Assembly (NCBI GenBank): GCA_023213315.1
Contig: JAKCPI010005090.1
Location: 1 to 64,000 of the forward strand
From: Euborellia annulipes
Taxonomy: Eukaryota > Arthropoda > Insecta > Dermaptera > Anisolabididae
Direction of reading: 5' to 3'
DNA length: 64,000 bases
Notes under the pieces: generated by a model
What the model was told of the DNA's origin: nothing
What the model saw: the letters and a program-made list of their open reading frames with translations, nothing else
Database searches by the model: none
In this document: one piece after another, positions 1 to 11,300 of the stretch
How positions within the stretch are numbered: position 1 is the stretch's first letter
Layout of the letters: every line of letters starts with the position of its first letter
Made by a program: the position numbers and the translations under genes

Positions 1-132
1 CATTCAGAAAGGATATCTGTTTGAATATACAAGATTGTATATTCTCATTCAGAATACTGAAAATGATATCACAGAGAATCATAAATGTAAAGATCTTTAA
101 AAGACACTTGCAGTTTTAATGATGGTCTAATC

Positions 133-368
133 CATAGACGTATCCAGAGGGGGGGGTTCAACCCCCCATGGGACCCAATCCATCACTAAATATTTAAGCT
201 CCATAATACAAATTATAATTCAGAGAAAGTAAAATATAATAATTTACTCTAGCTATAAAAAAAAAACAAGCAAAATGATTTATAAATACCCTAAAATAAT
301 CTTAAATTTTTCAAATGTTTGAAAAAATTTTCTTGAACCCCCATCAAAAATTTCTGGCTACGCCTATG
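133..368. mobile_element. hAT-like MITE
   Basis: Terminal inverted repeats CATAGACGTATCCAGA and TCTGGCTACGCCTATG bound a 236-bp AT-rich element with G/C-runs just inside each end. It is flanked by GTCTAATC and GTCTAAAC (7 of 8 identical), the 8-bp target duplication expected of hAT-type transposition. No coding capacity is visible. Confidence 0.75.
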
Positions 369-599
369 GTCTAAACTCTGAGACAGAAACGTTAGCCGTG
401 AAGGGATATTAATAGAAAAAAATACGGACTACAAACTTCTTTTATTTCTTTCTTCATTTTGAAATTTACATTCAGATCTGTGACAGTAAATTTTTTCTTT
501 CAAAACAAAATTTTATATTTTTAATATAAATTAAAATATTGTACTTATTTTTTATTTAGTTATTAATTTAGTCGCCTATCAATCAATCATTCAACTATT

Positions 600-1030
600 A
601 AACAAGAAACGATCTCTAGAATTATTTGCAGCTTGAGAGGTTTGAGAGTTGAGAGTATGGTGTGTCAAGTGGGTGGCTGAGGGAGGTTTCGTTTCGTTTC
701 TGCCGAGGACAGTCCAAGGTAGGTATCTCCTATTTCTCCCTCGGGAACATGAGATTGGATCCAGTGTGCCGTGAAATGACAGCGTCACAAACGGATGCGC
801 AATTCAAAGAGAGAGAGAAGGCATTCAAAAGCAAATGCGCCCTTTTCAACTTGGGCGCTAACTCCTTATTCCTACTCCTAACTCCTTACGTTAGCCACTC
901 GAGTGAGCTTAAGCCACAAGACGAGAGAGAGAGATCATTTTCCTCTTCAGGTTTGGGTTTACTGGACCAACAACCATCCACCTTAAATAAATATTCAGGA
1001 AATGAAGCTGTGGGGGCCAGACATTGAAAA
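600..1030 (+). other. GC-elevated block with possible 5' exon
   Basis: This stretch is clearly richer in G+C than its AT-rich surroundings and contains GAGA-type purine runs. CCAAG|GTAGGT at 718/719 is a strong splice-donor match on the plus strand. It could be the first, non-coding exon and promoter of a gene, but I cannot find a downstream partner exon. The open frames on either strand resemble nothing I know. Confidence 0.2.
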
Positions 1031-1239
1031 GATTCGACATCACCCTCATAATAATATATTTTCTTTTAAAGAAAGCTCAGCAAGTTGTTTTTATGCTCTA
1101 ACATTTTGTTTGAGGAGGATAGTGATATTTTTGGCTTGTTTTTCGCTAATTGTTTTCACAAATATATGTATTCTATAATTAATATTTAAACATTAATTAA
1201 AATTCATCAATTTAAAAAAAAGGGCCGGGCACCCCCGTC

Positions 1240-1420
1240 CATTTCTTTTTTAATATAAGATATTTTACGGCATCTTAGGCTATTTAGACTCCGTCCAATT
1301 GATTTGTATCCCCCCTTCAATTGAAATAAATTTTTTCCCGTGAGGTAGAATGTGAAACCTTGACCTCTAGTACCAGAGCTCTACCTCTGAGCCATAGATA
1401 GCTCAAGCGAGCAACATATT
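1240..1420 (-). repeat. tRNA-derived SINE-like fragment
   Basis: Read on the minus strand, the segment has a tRNA-like A box (TGGCTCAGAGGTAGAGC) followed by a degenerate B box, then an AT-rich body containing the GGCATCTTAGG motif. Related pieces occur near 1600 and 47510. It cannot fold as a complete tRNA, so I call it SINE-like. From 1420 to 3160 I see only AT-rich sequence, poly-A at 1700-1750, and an orphan higher-GC patch at 2400-2600. Confidence 0.4.
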
Positions 1421-1717
1421 TTCGTGATTCGGTTATTTGAATATTATTCTTTCGTGACCAAGTAAGAATTTTTTTTATGGATTATCAGTAAAATAAAACA
1501 TTTTGGAAATTTTTTCTATAAATTAATCTCTAACAAAACTAATACAACAAAAATCTTTCGAGAACTATGCAAAAAAACTTTGATTTTTTTTAGGATCTTT
1601 TTTCGGCATCCGAGGCCATTTAGGCTGCGTTCTAATTGTATTTCAATAAAAATAAAGGAAGCCTGCTTCTGGATCTTTAAAAAAGCATTCTTGGATAAAA
1701 TTAAAAAAAAAAAAAAA

Positions 1718-1749
<32 letters not shown>

Positions 1750-3167
1750 TAGTGAGGAATTTGATACTGCTTTATTGTAGAATCCGGTGAACCATCATTA
1801 AGAGGTTTTTATAAACAGGTATCTATACATAGGTATATTAAATTATTAGCTTTTTTTTTTTAATATAAACATAAATTTATATAAAAAAATTTATAATTAG
1901 GCCTATAGTACAAAAAATTTGAACATCTAATAAGTCTTCTTCGCGCTCTTCCTCTGGGATGACAGGGAAATCAAATTTTTAAAGTTTTTTACCAAATACA
2001 GTACATCATTAAAAAACAAATTTTTATTTGCATTAGGTTAATTGGTAGTTACTACTATAATTTAAATAATTTATTATTTAGGACGGAAAGTATTGATAAC
2101 ATTTTGAATTAGAAAAATATAACGACGGTCAGATCTCAAAGACTTTCTTTAACCTCATAAGCTGAAATTCTGTATCCGACTGATCTTTTTCAACCCATAA
2201 AAAAATTCTGACGATATCTATCTATAAATCATCTTGCGACTAAATAAGCTGTCTTATTACCAAGCAGAGTAAGAGTCCATTTATAAATTAACTTCTAGTG
2301 AGATGAGAAAAAATGGTAGCTAGTTTCTACTTGAGCCACGTCATAGGACACAATGGTCCATTATCCCCCTTTAGTGTCGCTAACGTTCGCAATTATATTT
2401 CTATATATATAATAGTGTGACGTGGGAGAACAGGCAGCGGTGTGTTGGGGTGTCGACCAGGGGGTCGGCCATCTGCCCAGCCACTGGCAAACACGCCGTG
2501 ACAAATGCCCCGGCAGTGATTTGTACCTCCTACCCTCTACATTACCAATACTATATACTACTCACTGAATGCCTTCCTGCTTCCCAATTTGTGGAATCTA
2601 TTTAATATTAAATTGAATTCAATTTGATACGAATGTGTTCTAAAAGCATATTATGAAAATTCTTTCAAATCTTCCATATCAAAATGAAATCCACAAACCA
2701 TTGATCATGTTCAGATGACGTGTCGATAATTCCCTCTTAAATTTAGAATATCATCTAATATGTATTAATTTAGTTATACAACCGCCACAATTCCTTCTAA
2801 GTCTAAATGAGAAAAAATTTAATTAGAATAGACTTGAGGGAAAGCAGCCAAGTAATCCGAGTAGGAAAATCCCCTTGTTTCGACCTGAAGTCGTAAATTT
2901 TTGACCTGTTCTCACACTGTTGCAATATAAATATTGCCCTGTTTCTATCCTAACAAAAAAATTAATTTCCATAATTTTTATTAATATTTCATTAAAAAAA
3001 TTATACCTTTCTGTCCCAATAATCACTTATGAATTTATTTCATTAAAAAAACCGCATTGAAAAATTCGTAATAGTCTAGTTTTTTACTTTCTTTTTTAAA
3101 GTACATTTAGACGTCCACTTCTACTCCACCTTATTGCAATTGAAAAGCAATGAGTGATTTTTATAAA

Positions 3168-5003
3168 TAATTAATTAAATGAATATCTATTAATATTAAT
3201 AAATAAATTCCGATATTTGGTCGAGCCATTTATTTGTCACAATCATCACAAGTATGTTTTCAAATTCTATTTTATTCACTCAGGTTTTTTCGAAGTTGGC
3301 CAAATTGTGCAGTAGTGACGGATGTTTTCAATGTTGACCCAATCAGAAGTGGCGCAGCAATTAAGTTGTTGAATTTTATTTTATATAATAGTCAGATTTC
3401 CACTAGAAATGTAAGCCTAATGATCCTGGGTTGTTGAATGTTTTCAGTGGCGTAGTAATTGGCAGATATGAAGATGATATCGTATTTAATCACATTTGAA
3501 TGAAGAAAAGTATACTTAATGATTCACTGGATGGTTACTGGATGTTATCCCGGGTTGATGAATGTTTACAGAGGCGTACTAATTGGCCAGTTATGGAGAT
3601 GATATCGTATTTATTCACATTTGAATGAGGAGAAGTATGCTTAATGATTCACTGGATGTTACTGGATGTTATCCCGGTGATTGAATGTTTTCAGAGGCGT
3701 AGTAATTGGCAGTTATGGAGATGATGTCGTATTTATTCACATTTGAATGAGGAAAAAAAGCTTAATGATTCTCTGAATGGTTACTTGAGGTTTTCAGTGG
3801 CGAAGAATTTGGTAGGAACAATTATTATCGAATTTTTCATATTTTTACCAGGAAAAGCAGACCTAATGATGGATAGTTGTTGCATGTTATCTGACTTTTA
3901 TCGCATTAATGGCGCAGTAATTGGCTAAAAAATTTAAAAAAATATATGTTAATTCATTTGTTATAAGATGGATTTTCCGAATGAAATGATATTGGTAAAA
4001 TTTTTACTCACCTTTAATTATCATGACTCCTTGACCCTTCCCCTTCCCTTCTTCCATTTCCTCTCGTTTCCCTTCACATTTATCCTTCCTTTTAGGGCTT
4101 TTTGGATTTTATTTCTATAGTTACTTAGCTTTGTAACAATTAGAGGAATTCCATCCTAATCTAATAATGACTACGTAACTACAGAAATAAAATCCAAAAA
4201 GCCCTAAAAAGAGGAAACGAGAGGAAATGGAAGAAGGGAAGGTGAAGGGTCAAGGAGTCATGATAATTGAAGGTGAGTAAAAGTTTTACCAATATCATTT
4301 AATTCGGTAAATCCATCTTATAACAAATGAATTAACATATATTTTTTTAAATTTTTTTAGCCAATTAATGCGCCATTAATGCGATAAAATAGTCAGATAA
4401 CATCCAACAACTATCCATCATTAGGTCTGCTTTTTCCTGGTAAAAATATGAAAAATTCGATAATAATTGTTCCTACCAAATTCTTCGCCACTGAAAACCT
4501 CAAATAACCATCCAGTGAATCATTAAGTTTCTTTTCCTCATTCAAATGTGAATAAATACGACATCATCTCCATAACTGCCAATTACTACGCCTCTGAAAA
4601 CATTCATCCACCTGGCGATAACATCCAGTAACCATCCAGTGAATCATTAAGCATACTTTTCCTCATTCAAATGTGAATAAATAAGATATCATCTTCATAA
4701 CTGGCCAATTAGTATGCCTCTGTAAACATTCAACAACCCAGGATCATTAGGCCTACTTTTCTAGTGGAAATCTGACTATTATATTAAATAAAATTCAACA
4801 ACAATTGCTGCGCCACTTCTGATTGGGTCAACATTGAAAACATCCGTCCCTACTGCACAATTTGGCCAACTTTTTCGAAAAAACCTGATTGAATAAAATA
4901 GAATTTGAAAACATACTTGTGATGATTGTGACAAATAAATGGCTCGACCAAATATCTGAATTTATTTATTAATATTAATAGATATTCATTTAATTATTTA
5001 TTA
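3168..5003. mobile_element. Foldback element with tandem repeats in its arms
   Basis: This is an almost perfect palindrome of about 1.8 kb. The left arm (about 3168-4110) is matched in reverse by the right arm (about 4175-5003) around a short central spacer at 4110-4175. Each arm contains several tandem units of about 110-130 bp, recognised by AGAGGCGTAGTAATTGGC and CATTTGAATGAGGA. Long inverted arms made of internal tandem repeats are the hallmark of Foldback-type transposons. No transposase frame is present. It lies downstream of the last recognised tetraspanin exon. Confidence 0.7.
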
Positions 5004-5356
5004 TATAAATAGTATAAATATGGATGCTTCTAATAAAATAAAACTCAAACTAGATATTTATAGAATTCTTATTGCAGATGGAAGGAAAAAATAAATAAAG
5101 GTCACTCACTGCCTTCCTTCTGTAATAAGAAATAAATTTCCAGTTTGGATATTCGTATATTCGTTTATATTAAAATTAAGTTCTTTTTTATCGTGATATA
5201 TAGGTCTACATACATAAGTTTCCATTCTAGTTATATAAAATGAAATATTATGATTTAAAAATAAAAGTGTGTTGTTTTCTTGGAGCAGTGTATCATATAT
5301 GGATCTATAAAGAAATATTTAAAAACATAATCATTAAATGAATAATTATTAAGTAC

Positions 5357-8300
5357 CTGAGATAAGGCAACGCCTAAAGCGACTCCTGCTATTGTATAGA
5401 GATTCCTTTCAGCCCAAGATCTGACAATTTCGATGCATCCACTCGTCCATACTTTCTTGCCAGCTTCTGCCACCTTAAAATAAGAATTTGCTTTTAGGTA
5501 TTTAATTTTGTAATAAATCTAAAGTTATGTTACATATAAAATGTTATATATAAATAAGAAATAATATATATCTAACCGAAAATTTATAATTTAAAATCTT
5601 ATACTTGTTGAGATTACTTGTCTATGATTTAAAGCAGATGAAGGGCTGATTTTAGTAAGAAAAAAGCTTGATAAGGTTTTTCTTACTAAAATCAGCCCTT
5701 CCTCTGCTTTAAATCATAGGCAAGTAATCTCAACAAGTATAAGATTTTAAATAATTTTTCTTGTCTAGTTTCGTAACAACGAAAATTTATAAATTAAATA
5801 GGCGAAAGTAGGTTCCGCCGGGAGGCGCACCACGGATCTGTCGATTTGTTCTCAGCATGTATTACTACTGGGGCACAGTACCTACCGCAGTCGCTTATTT
5901 CAATTTGAAAGATCTCTAATTTCAGCTCCCTGGTGCGACTCCAGGTGATACCTACCATTTTCGCTTATTTTAATTAATAGATATTCGGTTATATGTTTTT
6001 CATAATTACTTCATAGACCAGCTCATGATATATAATTCTTTATTAATTATAACATACGGACCAGTGAAGAAAATTCAAAATTTATAAATAATTTAAACAG
6101 CCTAAAAAATAGATGCTTATGATCATATCATAGTTGAAAAATTAAAAAAAATTAATTACATTATTTGTTAAATTATTATCTTAGCCTCTAGTTACAATAA
6201 TTTATTACATAACTTACTGAAAGTTCTTGGACTCCATATCCACACATTATATTGACTAGACCACTCTGGAAAAAAAAAATTAAATTATTAATAAAAAATA
6301 ATAAAATATTTATCCGTAATTTATTTTCACCATATACAAAGGTTGAATGCCCAGAAAATTTTTACGGGAGGGGTATAAAGAATAAATTTTTTATTCCATT
6401 CAACTAGAGGTTTAACGTATATATACATCTAATTGATGGAATGTGGCTGTGAGATGTCAATTAGTGTGATGTGGAGGACAGCAGCCAGATAGGTAGCCTC
6501 TATTAAATGAAACAGACTCCTTTTAACAAAACGTTTCGGCTAAATAAATCAATGTAAATATTTTTTATACAGCTTTAACAACTGAAGATGGCGTAATTAA
6601 ATTTAGCCGAAACGTTTTGTTAAAAGGAGTCTGTTTCATTAAATAGAGGCTACCTATCTGGCTGCTATCCTCCACATCACACTAATATATACATCTATTT
6701 TTAAATTTTTAATGTGCCGGCAACAAGGATAAATTATTAATATGCATAAAGGGGGGAAGATATTTTTAAGTTTTTTCTTTTTTTGAATTACAAGGTTTTG
6801 AGGTCTCGCTGTACGCTTATTTTTATATTTTAAGACAAAAGCTCTTATTAATATGCTCCCTCTATAAATACTAGTATAAATCTATATCTAATATCTATCT
6901 AATAAAAATCTATAACTACTAATATAAATAATGATTTATTTATTAAATATTCAATGAGTCAGAAGTAGTAACCTATTATATTCTCTTATTGGGTTGACAA
7001 AAAAATAAGATTCAAAGATATCTTGGGAATTTTTTACAATATAATTTGAAGAAATAATAATGACTTACTGCTATGTCTGTAGCATTCATACAGCATGAAA
7101 ATGGAACGCCACATTTTTCAACTGAAGGCGAACTACAATTGAAGTATTCATTTTTTGACCAATCCATATATCCTTCTCCACTTAAGCCACAACAATTGAA
7201 CTGAAAGAGAAAATATGTAAAAGAAATTTGAAAAATTTGAGGGTAAAAAAATAAAAATATATTTAAAATAATATAAATTAAGATTAAAGATTTCTGGATT
7301 TCTCCAATGAGCAGTAGCTAGTAGTTATTTGTTAATAATTTCTCTGTAGAGAGTGAGTCAATACGTATACTTTAACGAATTTGGTCATTGGATTTATTAT
7401 AATAATAATGTCTTCTGGCTATATGACCACTGGAGAATCAATGGCTTGGCCTTGATGATGGTCCTATATGCGACCGAAACGTTGCCCCTGGCACTTTAAT
7501 TATACTACTCGGCAAAATGAAATTTTTTTTCGAGCCCCGAAATAATTCCTTCAGATTCTTTAGTAAAATGACCACCTGAATCCAAATATGACCTCCGTTT
7601 TCCCCTACCACGTTGTCCCTCAATTTGCAAAAAAATCATTAAAAATTATCGATTTTTCTGCTTTATTTCGCAGTTTTTTCACTGCTTTTCTACGTATTCC
7701 AGCTAACAGACCTCGCTCATCCTTCCTTAAAAATCCCTCAATAAAAAAAAATATAAAGCAAAAGTGAGTCAGGTGTGAACGACGATCAACCTCGAACAAG
7801 ATGAAGATCACAGCTCATGTGCCAGTTGGCCAAATCGTGAATATTGAAGAACATGAAAGAATGTGTATATATATAATTTTAAATTGGTAAAGATCGCCAA
7901 AAAAAGATAATATAACCGCATATTGCGAATCGGACTGTGCAACGTGGGTGTGAATTCACTCCTTGTGAGGGCTTCGGAACCGTTCACGCTTCACCCGCTT
8001 TATCCTATGTATTTTTAAGGAAGGGTGAAGGAGGTCTGTTAACTGGGAATATGTAGAAAAGCAGTGCAAAAACTACAAAAAAAAAAAAATCGATTATTTT
8101 TAATGATTTTTTTGCAATTTAAGGGACAAAATCCTCCCCCATATCCCCCCCCCCCCCCTTGGAACCAAATGTTCATATTTTTGAACTTTTCACCTCTCTA
8201 GACCTTCTGACGAAATGTTAAAGCTAAAATATTATTTTTCATCCCTTCAAATTTAATTCATGGCCCTTAGATTAACGAAAAAGGGTGGAAATAAGTAGGG

Positions 8301-11300
8301 GGTTGTCCCCCGAAAACAGTACGTAGTTGGGGTAAAACGGAGGTCATATTTGGATTCAGGAGGTCATTTTACTTAAGAATCTGAAGGAATTATCTTGGGG
8401 CTTTTTTTCTTACCGAGTAGTGTTATAATGAATAAATTGAAATTACTACTAGCTGCTGCTCATTGGAGAAAACCTTTAATCTACATATTATCAGCTATAT
8501 ATCTCCGTCAAATATAATATAAATTAACGAAGAGCTGTGGTTTAGAATACTTCATTGGCACTAAAGAATTATATTTTAAGTTGATGAAAGAGCAGGAATT
8601 AATTTATTCTTTGAAAATAAAATGAAAATAAACAAACTCAAGTCAAGGAGAGAAATTCTCCAATAAATTAAGAAATATCTAAATTTGTTAACCTTTCTAT
8701 GAGATAAATTAAAATTGAATACCTCTTGTTGTGCAAAATCAATGAAATTTTGTAAATCGGCGTCTTCTCTATAGGTGTGAATAATTTTATCAGTGAAAGA
8801 CTCTTCGAGCATCGATTGCATTGCGGTGGGAAAAACAAAACCCATGATGGCAATAGCCATCTCTAGAAGAAAAAAGATGAGCAGGCAGAGCGAGTACTGA
8901 AACAATATAAGAAAATGTTAAAATATAATTTTTAAATTATTGCTTCTATTGTTTTTATTTACAAAAATTATAAAATTAAGTTATGTTAAATTTATTAATT
9001 GGTTTTCTCATATATTATACTATAGTCCAGGCGTTGGAGGTAGTTGAGTATGTAAAATGTGAGGACCGAATCTCGCCAATGGATTTTAGCTAAGAAAAGC
9101 TCCAAGAAATAAAAACCCGAACTTTCCCGGGCCAATTTTTTTCCCCCCTCCCCCCTTTTTTTAAAAAAAACACAAGGGGAACCTTTTTTATGATGAGGAG
9201 AACACCCAAAATTGTTTTCTTTTTCTTCCCCCTCCCCCCCCAAAAAAAAAAAAACACTCCCGGCTTTTTTGGGGGGGGGGGGGGGGGCCCCCTCTCCTCC
9301 CCCCCCCCTCATAATATATAAAAAAAAACACCACCACGGGGGGGGGGATATTTTTTTTTTGGGGGGGGGGGGAAATGGGGGGCCCGCGCCCCTCCCCCCC
9401 ACTTTTAAATTTAAATGTTAAATGAATATACACTGAAATGAACAGCACTGAGGGTATAATAAACGAAAATATAATTAGGTCCTCTCTTTATTCTCCTTCT
9501 ACTACATCAATTAACTTGCTATATAAAAACTTCCAATACTAAGTATTCCATTGATTTCCTTTACAAATAAGAAAGGGGGAGGGGGGGGGGGGAAAAAAAA
9601 ATTGGACCGACTAGATTCGAATTCTTATTCTTGGAGCTCTCCTCAGCCAAAATCTATTGGTGGAATTCCTCCTCTATTTTCCTACTCAACTACCTCCGGG
9701 GACTATACTTTTTTTTTATTATTTTTTTTTTTTTTTAAATAAAAAAAAGAGGAGAAAATTTTTTTATAAAAAAAAAACTTTATAATTAATTTAAAATTTT
9801 TATTTTTGAATAAAGAAAGGGGGGGGGGGGGGGGGGGAAGGGGGGGGGTTGAAAAGGGGGGGGTAGTTCTTAAGAGATTATTGGCAATCTGAGGTGTACA
9901 CCATTGAGATGCGGATAGAGTTGTTATATATAAACATATACAAAATTATATAAAAAATATATAATATTTGCACATAAGATGCCATATGCTTGTACACATT
10001 GAGATTGCCAATAATCTCTTAAGAACTGATGATGGCTTTATTTAATAAAAAAGGATTAAAACCGAAACGTCTTCTGGATTGAGATTTTTATTCAATAGAG
10101 GCTCTCCTTTTGGCTGACCTCCTCTCTTCCTGTCTATTATTCTAATCTGTTGAACAGCCACTCTCGCCAACATCTTTTACTAATTGTAGTTTTGTAAGAT
10201 CTTTATTTTAAAAAAAAAAATTGGCCTTATTTGCCTAAAAAAGGCAATCAAAGTCGTATAGGTGGGGCTTCTCCATCCCTTATATGTGACCGTCCACATG
10301 AAAAGGTACCAAATATATTTTTAAAGAAAAAATTTTGGCTGCGTTTTCTGGATTTTCTTCAACTTTCATTCCTGATACAAATCTTCACTGGGCTAAATTT
10401 TCAGGAGAGGCAGCCGATTTACTAAAAAAGTTAAAAAAAATGCATTTTTTTTTATTATTGATTCCGATTCTCTAGTTCTTCTTCTTATATGATGAAATAT
10501 TTGATTCATCAGAAATATATTTTATATCAAAAAATTGAAAAAACAAGATAGATTATATAAGAGAAAAGGGACCAAACAAAATTTAAATTTTCTCAAAACT
10601 AGGTTTTTCATAACCAAAATTTTAAAAATTCATATCGGTGAAGATTTGCTATCTTTTCATGTGAACGGTCACATATGCTCTGAAGAAAATAATTATATAC
10701 GGGGGTAATATGATATTATATATTTTTTATGATTTTAAATGCTTTATATTTTGATTAAGTATTATATTAGGCTAATGGAAAGTTATCAATTACAACTTAT
10801 TTTATCTCCTTTCCTGTTTACAACTTATAAGGAAATTGATAAAATTCTTTTACCTATTATTAAAGAAATGGTTTATTATAAAATATTTTTATTTAAAAAT
10901 ATTATTTCCTTCCTTATCTTATCTAAGAAAACAATTGGGAAAGAAATTGGTTTTTGTTTTGTTAGCAATTCTGCCACCCATTGAGAATAATATATTTAAA
11001 ATCAATTCATGGAATTATAAATTATAGAATTTTACGCACACATTCTGTATTTTTGACGGCTGTAGATCAGTTCAATTATTTTGGTTACTAATCACTAAGT
11101 TCGCTTCCTTCATCTCGAATTAGAAAGTCCTTAGATTGGAAAAGTATATATAATTGCTCACCAGTGTAATTAATCATCGTAAAATTTTTGACCTGAGAAT
11201 ATACATTTGTAATAATTTGATGACGAAAAACAATGTATATGCCAAATGTTAACACTGACTAACTCAGTGCACTTATACCGTATATACTTCTCCAATCTAA

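Noticed and set aside
1580..1780. Lysine-rich open frame
   Set aside because: It depends on two long poly-A tracts; nothing else supports coding.
2417..2605. G+C-richer patch as the missing tetraspanin last exon
   Set aside because: The minus-strand frame ends in a way unlike any tetraspanin C-terminus, and no acceptor in the right phase is present.
5255..5356. Read-through of tetraspanin exon 6 as its natural C-terminus
   Set aside because: A clear donor (CAG|GTAC) ends the exon, and the following 33 residues are polar and interrupt membrane segment 4.
8995..9448. Glycine/proline-rich open frames on both strands
   Set aside because: They are read from G, C and A/T homopolymer runs and have no protein-like composition.
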